DNA from: Fundidesulfovibrio agrisoli
GTDB lineage: Bacteria > Desulfobacterota > Desulfovibrionia > Desulfovibrionales > Desulfovibrionaceae
Length of the DNA stretch: 64,000 nucleotides
Assembly (NCBI RefSeq): GCF_022808715.1
Contig: NZ_JAKZKX010000001.1
Coordinates: forward strand, 62,001-126,000
Direction: 5' to 3'
This document shows, one piece after another, positions 17,244 to 26,245 of this stretch. The position numbers and the translations under genes were made by a program. The first letter of the stretch is position 1. Each line of letters opens with the position of its first letter. The notes beneath the pieces are model-generated. The model had not been told where the DNA came from and made no database searches. It worked only from the letters and a program-made list of their open reading frames with translations.

Positions 17244-19193
17244 ATGTCAGCACCGAGCCTCACATCGAAATACCGGCCCCAGCGCTTCAGCGACGTGGCC
17301 GGCCAGGAAGCGATCAAGCGCATCCTGTCCAAGGCGTCCGCCGAGGACAAGATCGCGCCCGCCTACCTCTTTTCCGGCACGCGCGGGGTGGGCAAGACCA
17401 CCCTGGCCCGCGTGCTGGCCAAGGCGCTCAACTGCGTGACGGCCCCCACGGCCGAGCCGTGCAACGAGTGCTCCCAGTGCCGCCAGATCACGGCCGGGGT
17501 CTCCCCCGACGTCATCGAGATCGACGCCGCCACCCACGGCAACGTCGAGGAAGCCCGCCGCCTCAAGGAGGACATCGGCTACGCCCCGCTGCAGAGCCGC
17601 TACAAGGTCTTCATCATCGACGAGGCGCACATGCTCTCCAAGGCGGCCTTCAACGCGCTGCTCAAGACCCTCGAGGAGCCGCCTGGCCGCGTGACCTTCA
17701 TCCTGGCCACCACCGAGCCCCACAAGATACTGCCCACCATCATCAGTCGCTGCCAGCACTATGTGTTCAAGCGCCTGATGCAGCCCGAGCTGGAGGCCCA
17801 CCTGAGCGGCCTGCTGAGCCGCGAGAATGTGGCCTACGAGCAGGGGGCCGTGAGCCTCATCGCCCGGCGCGGCGCGGGCAGCGTGCGCGATTCCATGTCG
17901 CTGTTGGCCCAGGTGCTGGCCATGGGCGGGGAGAGCCTGCGCGAGCAGGACGTGCGCGACGTGCTGGGCCTGGCCGGGCAGGACGTGTTCCTCACGCTCA
18001 TGCAGGCCTTCAAGGATCAGGACTGCCTGGCCGTGAGCGAACTCCTGCGCAACGTGCTGGACCGCGGCCTGGACATCGGCTTCTTCCTGCGCGAGCTGGC
18101 CTCCAGTTGGCGCAACCTGTTCCTGCTCAACCAGGCCGGGGAGAAGGCCCTGGGTTCCCTGGAGCTCTCCGAGGAGGAGGGCCGCCAGTGGCTCGGCTGG
18201 GCCAGGGACTTCGAGGCCCGGCACATCCACGCCTGCTGGCAGATGACCCTGGAAGGCCAGCGCCGGGTGATGACCAGCCTGGAGCCAGCGCTGGCCCTGG
18301 AGCTTCTGATGCTCAACCTGGCCTACGTGCCGCGCCTGCTCTCCCTGGAGGCCATGAGCGCCGGAGCCTGCCCGCCCGCGCGGCCCTCAGGCCCCAGCGG
18401 CGGCCCCGGCGGAAGCTACGGGGGCGGCCCGCGACCCGGCCCCTACGGCAACCCGCCCCAGGGGGCGGCCCAGCAGTACGGTGGGGCGCAATCCGGCGGC
18501 GGACAGCAGGGTCCGCAGGGCTGGCGTCCGCCCCAGGCCGCGCCCGCATCTGCACCCGCTTATGGCCCGGAATCCGCCCCGCCCAGAGCCCCGCGCCCGG
18601 CGCCCGGCTCCGAGAGCAACGAGGGACAGCACCAGTCTCCGGCTCCGCGTCCTGCGCCGCAACAGGCCCCGTATCAGGCTCCGCAACCGGGCCAGGCATC
18701 GGCCCCGTATCAGGCCCAGCCTGCTGGGGGTCCGGCCTCTGCCGGTCCCGCGCCTGGCCCGAACAGCCAGAATGCGTCAGGCCAGACGCCGCCCGCTCCC
18801 GCCGTGGAGCGCCCGCGCGGGCCGCGCACCTGGAAGGCCTTCCACGACTACGCCCTGCACGCGCTCAAGAACCATCCGCCCCTGCGCGTGGCCTTCGGGC
18901 AGCTCGCCGGGGGGGCTCTGGACGCCGGGGACAGGGGCGACGTGCTGCGCCTGAAGTGCAAGAACGAGTTCATGTACGGGCAGATCACCGGCAAGCCCGA
19001 ATCCGTCGCCGTGCTGCGCGGCCTCGTGCACGACTATTTCGGCCCTGACACGGGCCTCGATTTCGACGTGGAGCGCACCGCCCAGCGCAAGCCCACGCAG
19101 GAGCTGCGCGCCCAGGTGGAGCAGAGCCCGCTCTTCAAGGAGGCCCAGGAGACGCTCGGGGCCTACATCATCGACGTGCAACACAAATCGTGA
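17244..19193 (+). CDS. dnaX: DNA polymerase III subunit gamma/tau
   Basis: 649 residues. The N-terminal 230 residues are the AAA+ clamp-loader ATPase: [18 protein letters not shown], Walker [10 protein letters not shown], the four-cysteine zinc module (the ALNC cysteine plus CNECSQC), Walker [11 protein letters not shown] and sensor 1 [10 protein letters not shown] collar domain follows. Residues about 375-520 are proline-, glycine- and glutamine-rich with imperfect repeats, a flexible linker. The last 130 residues form a small C-terminal tau-like domain. I saw no obvious A-run slippage site, so a separate short gamma product is not evident. It heads a dnaX-ybaB-recR-recD2 run, the widely conserved dnaX-ybaB-recR arrangement. 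Confidence 0.96.
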   Translation: MSAPSLTSKYRPQRFSDVAGQEAIKRILSKASAEDKIAPAYLFSGTRGVGKTTLARVLAKALNCVTAPTAEPCNECSQCRQITAGVSPDVIEIDAATHGNVEEARRLKEDIGYAPLQSRYKVFIIDEAHMLSKAAFNALLKTLEEPPGRVTFILATTEPHKILPTIISRCQHYVFKRLMQPELEAHLSGLLSRENVAYEQGAVSLIARRGAGSVRDSMSLLAQVLAMGGESLREQDVRDVLGLAGQDVFLTLMQAFKDQDCLAVSELLRNVLDRGLDIGFFLRELASSWRNLFLLNQAGEKALGSLELSEEEGRQWLGWARDFEARHIHACWQMTLEGQRRVMTSLEPALALELLMLNLAYVPRLLSLEAMSAGACPPARPSGPSGGPGGSYGGGPRPGPYGNPPQGAAQQYGGAQSGGGQQGPQGWRPPQAAPASAPAYGPESAPPRAPRPAPGSESNEGQHQSPAPRPAPQQAPYQAPQPGQASAPYQAQPAGGPASAGPAPGPNSQNASGQTPPAPAVERPRGPRTWKAFHDYALHALKNHPPLRVAFGQLAGGALDAGDRGDVLRLKCKNEFMYGQITGKPESVAVLRGLVHDYFGPDTGLDFDVERTAQRKPTQELRAQVEQSPLFKEAQETLGAYIIDVQHKS

Positions 19194-19215
19194 ACCTGAT
19201 TTCCCGGAGGAAGAT

Positions 19216-19527
19216 ATGAAAGGCATGGGAGATATGCTGCGCCAGGCGCAGATGATGCAGCGCAAGATGCAGCAGATGCAGCAGGATCTGGCCAACCGCC
19301 AGGTCGAAGCCACCGCCGGGGGCGGCATGGTCACCGTGAAGGCCACCGGCTCCCAGGAGATCATCTCCGTGACCATCGACAAGGCCGTGGTGGACCCCGC
19401 CGACGTGGAGATGCTCCAGGATCTGGTGCTGGCCGCCGTCAACGACGCGCTCAAGAAGGCCCGCGAACTCCAGCAGTCCGAGATGGCCGGGATCACCGGC
19501 GGCCTGAACATCCCGGGGCTCTTCTAG
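19216..19527 (+). CDS. ybaB: YbaB/EbfC-family nucleoid-associated protein
   Basis: 103 residues. YbaB proteins are dimeric DNA-binding proteins that coat and bend DNA. The N-terminal helix is rich in methionine and glutamine ([19 protein letters not shown]), followed by the beta-strand core with [20 protein letters not shown] and the [27 protein letters not shown] helix typical of the family. A good ribosome-binding site (ggagg) precedes the ATG. It is 22 bp after dnaX and 3 bp before recR, the conserved order. Confidence 0.95.
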   Translation: MKGMGDMLRQAQMMQRKMQQMQQDLANRQVEATAGGGMVTVKATGSQEIISVTIDKAVVDPADVEMLQDLVLAAVNDALKKARELQQSEMAGITGGLNIPGLF

Positions 19528-19530
19528 CGC

Positions 19531-20139
19531 ATGGCCGGACTGCCCAAGCCGCTCGCCGACCTGGTGGGCGAACTCTCCAAGCTGCCGGGCCTGGGGCCCA
19601 AGTCCGCCCTGAGGGCCGCGCTGACCCTGCTCAAGTGGCCCGAGGAGCGCACCCGGGGCCTGGGCCGCTCCATCCACGACCTGCGCGACAGCCTGCACAT
19701 CTGCTCGGGCTGCGCGGGGCTGGCCGAATCCGACCCGTGCCCCATCTGCGCGGACCCGCGCCGCAGCCAGGAGTCGCTGTGCGTGGTCAGCGAGTGGGAC
19801 TCGCTGCTGGCCCTCGAGGAGACCGGCCTGTACAAGGGCCGCTACCTGATCCTGGGCGGGCTCATCTCCCCGCTGGACGGCGTGGAGCCGGGCAGCCTGG
19901 AGATCGAACGCCTCCAGGCCCGCCTTAGCGAGGGCCAGGTGGGCGAGGTCATCCTGGCCCTGGGCACCACCCTGGAGGCCGAGGCCACGGCCAGCTACAT
20001 CAAGAACCTGCTGGAGCGCCAGTATCCGGGCGTGCGCCTGACGCGCCTGGCCCAGGGCATACCCTTGGGGGCCGAGGTGAAGTACGTGGACAAGGAGACC
20101 CTGCGCCAGTCCATGGTCCACCGCCAGGAGCTCGGTTGA
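19531..20139 (+). CDS. recR: Recombination protein RecR
   Basis: 202 residues, the full family length. RecR acts with RecF and RecO to load RecA at gaps. It shows the N-terminal helix-hairpin-helix (LSKLPGLGPKSALRAAL), the zinc finger CSGC...CPIC (about 55-75), and the Toprim domain starting LCVVSEWDSLLALEETG, with the Walker-B-like segment near VILALGTTLEAEATA. The final base of its TGA is the first base of the recD2 ATG, so translation of the two is probably coupled. Confidence 0.96.
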   Translation: MAGLPKPLADLVGELSKLPGLGPKSALRAALTLLKWPEERTRGLGRSIHDLRDSLHICSGCAGLAESDPCPICADPRRSQESLCVVSEWDSLLALEETGLYKGRYLILGGLISPLDGVEPGSLEIERLQARLSEGQVGEVILALGTTLEAEATASYIKNLLERQYPGVRLTRLAQGIPLGAEVKYVDKETLRQSMVHRQELG

Positions 20140-22355
20140 TGGCGCGCGAGGGCAGGGGGAGCCTGGTGGAGCGGCCGACGCCGCCCGCCGAGCTGACCTG
20201 CGAGGTGCACACCGTCACCTTCTTCTCCGAGTCCACAAGCTATCTGGTGGCCAAGGTGCAAGCCAAGGGCGAGCCCGGCGTGGTGACCATCGTGGGCACC
20301 ATGGGGCTGGTCTCCCCCGGGGAGACGCTCTACCTGCGCGGGCAGTGGACCACCCACTCCCAGTACGGCCGCCAGTTCGCGGTGGAGTACTTCGAGCAGC
20401 GCATGCCGGCCTCCCTCACGGGCATCAAGCGCTACCTGGAGTCAAAGCAGATCAAGGGCGTGGGGCCCGTGCTGGCGGGCAAGATGCTGGCCGAATTCGG
20501 GGACAGGGTGCTCGACGTGCTGGACGAGGCCCCGGAGAAGCTCCTGGCGGTCAAGGGCATCACCCCCAAGGTGCTGGAGAAAATCACGGCCAGCTGGAAC
20601 GAGCAGCGCGAGGTGCGCGGCCTGATGCTCTTCCTGCAGACCCACGACGTGCCCACCACCTTCGCCCAGCGCATCTTCAAGCATTACGGCTCCGGGGCTG
20701 TGCAGAAGCTCAAGGACAACCCCTACGGCTTGGCCTACGACATCCACGGCATCGGCTTCAAGACGGCCGACGCCATGGCCCTCAAGCTGGGCTTCGCCCC
20801 GGACTGCCCCCAGCGCCTGGAGGCGGCCATCATCTACGGGCTCTTCACCCTGGGCGACGCCGGGCACCTGTTCTACCCGCGCGACGAACTGCTGGAGCGC
20901 GTGGACGCCATGCTGGGCGGCGTTGGCCTGCACCTGCTGGCCGAGGCCCTGGAGAACCTGGACCTGCAGAAGAAGGTGCGCATCGAGCGCCTGCCCCAGC
21001 AGGACATCGAACACGCGGTCTACCTGACCCATTTCTACAACTGGGAGCGCGAGATAGCCGAGCGGCTCTGGGCCATATCATCCCACCCGGCGCCCATGCC
21101 CGCGGACAAGGTGGCCAAGATCATGCCCTCTGTGGAGGCCGAATGCGGCATCACCCTCTCCAGCGAGCAGCATCTGGCCGTAACCCAGGCCTGCACAAAC
21201 AAGACCTTCATTATTACGGGCGGCCCCGGCACGGGCAAGACCACCATCACCAAGGCCATCGTGCGCGCGCTGGACAAGCTGGGCTACAAGGTGCGGCTGT
21301 GCGCGCCCACGGGCCGCGCGGCCAAGCGCATGACCGAGGCCACCGGCTTCCCGGCCTCCACCCTGCACCGGCTGCTGGGCTCCAACCCCGGGGGCGGCTT
21401 CGCCCACAACGAGGAGCACAAGCTCAAGGCCGACGTGGTGCTGGTGGACGAGGCCAGCATGCTCGACGTGCAGCTGCTCCTGAGCCTGCTGCGCGCCCTG
21501 CCGCTGACCTGCCGCCTGGTGCTGGTGGGCGACGTGAACCAGCTTCCCTCCGTGGGGCCGGGCAACGTGCTGGGCGACATGCTCGATTCCGGCTCCATCG
21601 AGCAGGCCCGGCTCACGCACATCTACCGGCAGGCGCTGGAATCCATGATCGTGGTCAACGCCCACCGGGTGAACGAGGGCCAGTTCCCGGTGCAGTCCGT
21701 GAAGAAGCCCCCCCAGGCGGACTTCTTCTGGGTGGAATGCGACGACCCGCAGCAGGTGCAGGAGAAGATCGTGGACCTGGTGGCGGAACGCATCCCGCGC
21801 ACCTACGGCTTCGACCCCAGGCGCGACATCCAGGTGCTCTCGCCCATGCACAAGGGCGAGGTGGGCACCCAGGCGCTGAACGAACTGCTCCAGGCGCGCC
21901 TCAACCCCTCCGGCAGGGAGCTGGTTCGGGGAAAAAATAGGTTCCGCCAGGGCGATAGAGTCTTGCAGACGAAGAACAACTATGAAAAGGACGTCTTCAA
22001 CGGCGACCTGGGGTGGATCGTGGACGTGAACCCCCACGCCGTCGAACTCAGCGTCGACTTCGACGGGCGCATCGTGCCCTACGAGAGCGCCGACCTGGAC
22101 GAGCTCGCCCTGGCCTACGCCGTGAGCGTGCACAAGTCCCAGGGCAGCGAATACCCCGTGGTGGTCGTGCCCATCGTCACGCAGCACTTCGTCATGCTCA
22201 AGCGCAACCTCATCTATACAGCCCTCACGCGAGCCCGGAAACTGGCCGTGATCCTGGGCGGAAAGAAGGCCCTGGGCATCGGCCTCGGCGCGGTTGGCGC
22301 CACCAAGCGCTTCACGCACCTGCGCTATCGGCTGCAGGAAACCTTCAACCGCTAG
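20139..22355 (+). CDS. recD2: RecD-like DNA helicase (RecD2/TraA type)
   Basis: 738 residues. RecD2 is a 5'-3' superfamily 1B helicase found without RecBC and implicated in DNA repair. The N-terminal OB-like region (ELTCEVHTVTFFSESTSYLVAKVQ) and helix-hairpin-helix repeats (IKGVGPVLAGKMLAEFG, AVKGITPKVLEKI, YDIHGIGFKTADAMA) precede the motor. Walker A is TGGPGTGKTTITKAI, Walker B VVLVDEASMLD, motif III LVLVGDVNQLPSVGPGNVL, and the terminal motif VSVHKSQGSEYPVVV with the YTALTRARK helix. The ATG at 20139 overlaps the recR stop by one base. The genome also has an AddAB-like pair at 41-47 kb. Confidence 0.95.
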   Translation: MAREGRGSLVERPTPPAELTCEVHTVTFFSESTSYLVAKVQAKGEPGVVTIVGTMGLVSPGETLYLRGQWTTHSQYGRQFAVEYFEQRMPASLTGIKRYLESKQIKGVGPVLAGKMLAEFGDRVLDVLDEAPEKLLAVKGITPKVLEKITASWNEQREVRGLMLFLQTHDVPTTFAQRIFKHYGSGAVQKLKDNPYGLAYDIHGIGFKTADAMALKLGFAPDCPQRLEAAIIYGLFTLGDAGHLFYPRDELLERVDAMLGGVGLHLLAEALENLDLQKKVRIERLPQQDIEHAVYLTHFYNWEREIAERLWAISSHPAPMPADKVAKIMPSVEAECGITLSSEQHLAVTQACTNKTFIITGGPGTGKTTITKAIVRALDKLGYKVRLCAPTGRAAKRMTEATGFPASTLHRLLGSNPGGGFAHNEEHKLKADVVLVDEASMLDVQLLLSLLRALPLTCRLVLVGDVNQLPSVGPGNVLGDMLDSGSIEQARLTHIYRQALESMIVVNAHRVNEGQFPVQSVKKPPQADFFWVECDDPQQVQEKIVDLVAERIPRTYGFDPRRDIQVLSPMHKGEVGTQALNELLQARLNPSGRELVRGKNRFRQGDRVLQTKNNYEKDVFNGDLGWIVDVNPHAVELSVDFDGRIVPYESADLDELALAYAVSVHKSQGSEYPVVVVPIVTQHFVMLKRNLIYTALTRARKLAVILGGKKALGIGLGAVGATKRFTHLRYRLQETFNR

Positions 22356-22378
22356 CGCGCTGTAAAAAGCCCCCGCAG

Positions 22379-23431
22379 ATGATCGTAAAGAAAACCGTCA
22401 GCTTCGTCCTGCGCCTCGTCTTCGTCGCGGTGTGCCTGCTCTACGCCCTGTGCGACATCAACACGGAGGCCTTCAAGCTGGCGGCCTCCCACGGCGACTG
22501 GCTGGCCATGCTCGGAAGCGTCCAGTTCCAGGATTTCGACAAGCTCCGCCAGGCCTTCGTCCAGTTCGACTCCACGGCCATCGTGGTCACCACGCTGCTC
22601 TCCTTCCTGGGCTACGCGGTCATGGCCCTGCGCATGAACTTTCTCTCCGGGTACGATTGCGGCAACTGGGTGGGCCTCAAGTCCTTCCTGCTGTCCATGG
22701 CCGTGAACAACGTGGCCCCGGCCAAGCTGGGCGAACTGGCCAAGTGCTTCTACCTGCGCCGCCAGTGCGGCTACTCCCTGGGCCAGACCATCAGCATGGT
22801 CTTCTGGGAGCGCTTCTTCGACCTGAACGCCATCCTGGCCATGGGCCTGGTGGTGGCCTTCCACTTCAAGCTCAAGATGGCCTTCTTCCCGCTGGCCGTG
22901 GGCGTGGGCTCCATCTGGGCCTGCCTGTTCGTGGTGCGCAAGTGGCCCGCCCTGGCGGACCGCGTCATCGCCGTCATCCCCGTTGAGCGCCTGCGCGAGT
23001 TCATCATCGAGGTCAAGCTGCAGCTGGTGCACGGCGTCACGCTGCGCTACCTGATCGTGCTCATGATCTACACGGCGCTGGTCTGGCTGCTCTACGCCAT
23101 CCCCACCTTCCTCACGGTGCTGTGGGTGGCCGGGCTCAAGCTGACCATGGGCCAGACCCTGGCCGTATTCATCCTGTCCGCCCTGGGCATGGCCATGCCG
23201 TCTTCCCCGGGCGCGGTGGGCGTGTTCGAGGCCGCGGTGATCTTCGGGCTGGGCCTGTTCAAGGTGGACAAGGAGCTGGCCCTGGCCATCGGCTTCCTCA
23301 TCCACATGATGCAGTACATCCCCACCACGCTCACCGGGCTGCTGGTGCTGGCCAGGAGCGGCCTCTCGCTCAAGTCCATCCGCCATAGCGAAGAAGCCAT
23401 GGACGAAGCCGAGGAGAGCGCCCAGGCATGA
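22379..23431 (+). CDS. Flippase-like / lysylphosphatidylglycerol synthase TM-family protein
   Basis: 350 residues with about eight membrane segments. It matches the UPF0104/LPG-synthase transmembrane family: an early [14 protein letters not shown] segment, [22 protein letters not shown], the [14 protein letters not shown] motif, and the late [24 protein letters not shown] segment. Family members include the membrane half of MprF and AglD-type proteins; a lipid-flipping role is proposed, with no proven substrate here. There is no catalytic aminoacyl-transferase domain. The gene starts 23 bp after recD2 and overlaps thiD by 4 bases (ATGA). Confidence 0.85.
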   Translation: MIVKKTVSFVLRLVFVAVCLLYALCDINTEAFKLAASHGDWLAMLGSVQFQDFDKLRQAFVQFDSTAIVVTTLLSFLGYAVMALRMNFLSGYDCGNWVGLKSFLLSMAVNNVAPAKLGELAKCFYLRRQCGYSLGQTISMVFWERFFDLNAILAMGLVVAFHFKLKMAFFPLAVGVGSIWACLFVVRKWPALADRVIAVIPVERLREFIIEVKLQLVHGVTLRYLIVLMIYTALVWLLYAIPTFLTVLWVAGLKLTMGQTLAVFILSALGMAMPSSPGAVGVFEAAVIFGLGLFKVDKELALAIGFLIHMMQYIPTTLTGLLVLARSGLSLKSIRHSEEAMDEAEESAQA

Positions 23432-24234
23432 GCGCCCCCGCCTGCGTTCTTACCATCGCCGGGTCGGACAGCGGCGGCGGGGCCGGCATCCAGGCCGACC
23501 TCAAGACCTTCATGGCCCACGGCTGCTACGGCGCCAGCGTCATCACCGCGCTCACGGCCCAGAACACCCAAGGGGTGACCGGCATCCACGCCCCGGATGC
23601 CGATTTCGTGGCCCTTGAGCTGCGCACCGTGCTGGAGGATATCCCCTTCCGCGCCGCCAAGACCGGGATGCTCTTCAGCGCGGAGATCGCCCGGGCCGTG
23701 GCAGAGGGCCTCGAGGACCGCGATTTCCCCCTGGTGGTGGACCCGGTGTGCGTTTCCCAGAGCGGGCACAGGCTGCTGCGCGAGGACGCCGTGGAGGCCA
23801 TCGTGCGCCACATTCTGCCCCAGGCCGACCTGCTCACCCCCAACCGGCCCGAGGCCGAACTGCTGGCGGGCATGCCCATCGAGGACGAACAGACACTGTT
23901 CGCGGCCATGGCGAAGCTGCTCTCCATGGGGCCGAAGGCGGTGCTCATCAAGGGCGGCCACATGGAGCAGAGCGGGGGGCAGTTGACCGACTGGCTCGGT
24001 CTGCCCGGGCGCGAACCCCTGGCCCTGCCTGTGCCGCACGTGGACACACCCCACACCCACGGCACGGGCTGCACGCTCTCGGCTGCCATCACCGCCGGGC
24101 TGGGCAAGGGCCTGCCCCTGGAGGAGGCCGTGCGGGCCGCGCAGAGATATCTCAACCGGGCGCTCGCCTCGGGCTTCCCCGTGGGCAAGGGGGCCTCGCC
24201 CCCCAACCACATGGCCGGGCTGTTCGGAGGCTGA
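23428..24234 (+). CDS. thiD: Hydroxymethylpyrimidine/phosphomethylpyrimidine kinase
   Basis: 268 residues, normal for a bacterial ThiD. It phosphorylates HMP and HMP-P for thiamine synthesis. The ribokinase-fold signature [20 protein letters not shown] is at the N terminus, with [19 protein letters not shown] next and the ATP/anion-hole motif [16 protein letters not shown] near the C terminus. The start overlaps the preceding membrane-protein stop by four bases. No thiamine (TPP) riboswitch is visible upstream, and no other thi gene is in the window, so it probably rides on the upstream transcript. Confidence 0.94.
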   Translation: MSAPACVLTIAGSDSGGGAGIQADLKTFMAHGCYGASVITALTAQNTQGVTGIHAPDADFVALELRTVLEDIPFRAAKTGMLFSAEIARAVAEGLEDRDFPLVVDPVCVSQSGHRLLREDAVEAIVRHILPQADLLTPNRPEAELLAGMPIEDEQTLFAAMAKLLSMGPKAVLIKGGHMEQSGGQLTDWLGLPGREPLALPVPHVDTPHTHGTGCTLSAAITAGLGKGLPLEEAVRAAQRYLNRALASGFPVGKGASPPNHMAGLFGG

Positions 24235-24264
24235 ACGGCGGAGCGCGCTATGGCCTTCAACCGG

Positions 24265-24291
24265 TTGGCATCGAAATCGTTTCGGTATATT
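24265..24291 (+). promoter_or_regulatory. Candidate promoter of tRNA-Leu
   Basis: TTGGCA (24265-24270) and TATATT (24286-24291) are 15 bp apart in a locally AT-rich stretch, 60 bp upstream of the tRNA. The spacing is short, but both hexamers are good. Confidence 0.45.
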
Positions 24292-24350
24292 TGCACCACT
24301 GCGCGCTTGCCGGTCCTCGACGGCGGGCGCCGCGCCTCCTGCCCGATCAT

Positions 24351-24433
24351 GCGAGAGTGGCGGAATTGGTAGACGCACCAGATTTAGGATCTGGCGGGCA
24401 ACCGTAGGGGTTCGAGTCCCCTCTCTCGCACCA
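24351..24433 (+). tRNA. tRNA-Leu (anticodon UAG)
   Basis: An 83-nt cloverleaf with encoded CCA. The acceptor stem gcgagag pairs with ctctcgc (24423-24429); the discriminator base is A, then CCA (24431-24433). The D-arm contains the usual AATTGGTAGAC. The anticodon stem is ccaga/tctgg with loop tttagga, giving anticodon TAG, and the T-arm is ggggttcgagtcccc. The variable arm (gcgggcaaccgt) is of the long class II type expected for leucine. Confidence 0.97.
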
Positions 24434-24519
24434 CCCCCTCAAGAACGTCCTGCAACCATCTACTATTTTTACGAATTCACAGATGCCGGGCACGCCTGCG
24501 CCCTGCATCGGCGGGCGCG

Positions 24520-25668
24520 TCATTCGTGCAGCGTGGGGCCTTGGGCTTCCTTGGCTTTCGCAAGGTACATGGCGGCGTCCGCGAGCGTGAGCAGGGTGTC
24601 GAGCGCCCTGGAATGGTCCGGGAAGAGCGACACGCCGATGCTCGCGCTGATGTTAATGGAAGATCCTTCGATCTCCACCGGCGACTCCAGCGCCCTGGAG
24701 AGCTTGCCGGAAACAAGGGCTGCGTCATCCGGCGTGGCGATGTCCCTGATGACGGCCACGAACTCGTCCCCACCCAGGCGGGCCACTATATCCGCCCCCC
24801 TTACTGTCCGCCGCATGATGTCCGCGGCCGCCACAAGGGCCTTGTCCCCGACCTCGTGGCCGTATCTGTCGTTGATCTGCTTGAAATCGTTCATGTCTAT
24901 GAACAGGACGGCCAGCCTGGCGTCATTGCGCTCGGCTTCGTCCGCAGCCTGGGCGAAGAGTTCCGCCAGGAGCCTCCTGTTGGGCAGCCCCGTGAGGTCG
25001 TCGCGGTTGGCCAACTCCTGCAGGTCTTTTTTTGCGGATTCGAGGTTCTCGATGAGCTCCGCGTTCTCGAATTTCGCCGTAAAGAGCTCCCGGGAGCCTC
25101 TCGCCGTTTTGACGCTCACCGACATGATGTAGGCATAGAATGTTATGATGCTGATGATCGCCGTTACAGGAATTGGTGTCATCCTGATGGACATGGCCGC
25201 AATTATGGAGGCGATGGGAAGCGTGGCGATGATCGCCATGCAGACCATGTTTCCGAGGTAGGTATTGACAGAACCGGAAATGATGCCGCTTATGATAAGT
25301 ATGACTGTCGCCAGTTCCACAGGGTGGTCGCAGTCGACGAACACCATTGGCATGCTCCACAAAATGCCGGTCGAAGCAGCGCTGGTGACTATCAACCCGC
25401 CGCGTGTCCGCAGGGATGTCGCTTTGAACCGTTCATAGCGGCGGTAGCATGATAGAAAAGCCTTATACGCGCTGGCCAGGAACACGAGGACAGTCCATGC
25501 TATCGCCGTGGGAAGGATATGGTCGCTGGAGATGGTCAGCGTGATGAGTATGGAGAGAAAGGCGGTGGAAACAGCTCCGAGAGACTGTTGTTTTTCCACA
25601 ACATCGAGAATTGATCGCTTAACCTGCTCTTGCGCAGCGGGCGATGTTTTCAGGTCAACAGTGTCCAT
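24520..25668 (-). CDS. Membrane-bound diguanylate cyclase (GGDEF)
   Basis: 382 residues from the ATG at 25668. The N-terminal ~200 residues hold about six hydrophobic helices in three pairs (AFLSILITLTI, TAIAWTVLVFLASAY, ...), a membrane sensor of no recognised named type. A short coiled segment precedes the GGDEF domain: DDLTGLPNRRLL, FIDMNDFKQINDRYGHEVGDKAL, and the active-site RLGGDEF. The RxxD inhibitory site (RGAD) lies five residues before GGDEF, so product inhibition is expected. It should make cyclic di-GMP, which fits the motility genes of the window. The frame is open further upstream, but that stretch is proline-rich and unlike protein. Confidence 0.9.
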   Translation of the reverse strand: MDTVDLKTSPAAQEQVKRSILDVVEKQQSLGAVSTAFLSILITLTISSDHILPTAIAWTVLVFLASAYKAFLSCYRRYERFKATSLRTRGGLIVTSAASTGILWSMPMVFVDCDHPVELATVILIISGIISGSVNTYLGNMVCMAIIATLPIASIIAAMSIRMTPIPVTAIISIITFYAYIMSVSVKTARGSRELFTAKFENAELIENLESAKKDLQELANRDDLTGLPNRRLLAELFAQAADEAERNDARLAVLFIDMNDFKQINDRYGHEVGDKALVAAADIMRRTVRGADIVARLGGDEFVAVIRDIATPDDAALVSGKLSRALESPVEIEGSSINISASIGVSLFPDHSRALDTLLTLADAAMYLAKAKEAQGPTLHE

Positions 25669-25803
25669 GGAGTCGCGCCCCGGCCGGACAGCCTGACACG
25701 AAGGCTGTCTGGGCCTTCGGTTGATATATACCCCGGGGGGCTTGTAGTCGAGGGCGGCATATTCGGCCCGGCACGGGGAGGTCTCATGGGGCGGCTGAAA
25801 ACA

Positions 25804-25832
25804 GACGCCCCGGGTTTCCCCGGGGCGGCCTG
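25804..25832 (-). terminator. Terminator downstream of the 77-residue gene
   Basis: On the minus strand, cgccccgggg-aaa-cccggggcg is followed by a T-rich run (tctgtttt). It lies 24-50 bp past the stop of the gene at 25856. Confidence 0.65.
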
Positions 25833-25855
25833 ACGGAAATGCTCGTGGAGTTCGC

Positions 25856-26089
25856 CTAATAGAAGCGCCATTCCCCGGGGCCTTCGCGCATCTCCTCGTC
25901 GAACTCCTCGGAGATGCCGACACGGATCTCCTTCTCTCCCTCGGCAGTGGTGACGTTCTTGGCGGGGTCGAGCCCCTGGTCCAGGGCGACCTCCTCCCAG
26001 TGTTTGCGGATGGCCGCTGCCGCCTGCCTCACCTCGGCCTCTTTGCCCGCGCTCTTGAGCCAGCGGGCGACCCAGATCCACGTGGTCAT
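25856..26089 (-). CDS. Small conserved-looking hypothetical protein
   Basis: 77 residues, soluble and acidic at the C terminus, beginning MTTWIWVARWLKSAGKEAEVRQ. A consensus ribosome-binding site (aggag) sits 8 bases before the ATG and a terminator follows, so it has the layout of a real single gene. No motif is recognised. Its tryptophan-rich N terminus and EEFDEEMREGPGEWRFY tail could serve as a search tag. It is divergent from the cardiolipin synthase gene. Confidence 0.65.
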   Translation of the reverse strand: MTTWIWVARWLKSAGKEAEVRQAAAAIRKHWEEVALDQGLDPAKNVTTAEGEKEIRVGISEEFDEEMREGPGEWRFY

Positions 26090-26245
26090 GTCGATTCTCC
26101 TGTCTGCAGGGTTGGGGGACCGCAACCAGTATGAGCCATCATCGGCCCCGGAAGTCAATCCGAAGAACCGGCCGGGCGGCCACTGCGCCGCTGGCCGATT
26201 CTGCCGTTGACGGAAGTGCACTCGTGTCTGTAACAACTGTTCGCA

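Noticed and set aside
18360-18800. Short repeats that might be a CRISPR array or tandem repeat.
   Set aside because: They encode the Pro/Gln/Gly/Ala-rich tau linker of DnaX, are imperfect and in frame, with no spacer regularity.
16646-19048. 800-residue frame overlapping ilvE and dnaX.
   Set aside because: Arg/Pro/Gly shadow in another frame of two well-recognised genes.
23300-23427. Thiamine riboswitch upstream of thiD.
   Set aside because: thiD starts inside the end of the preceding coding gene and there is no CTGAGA/GGTGC TPP core.
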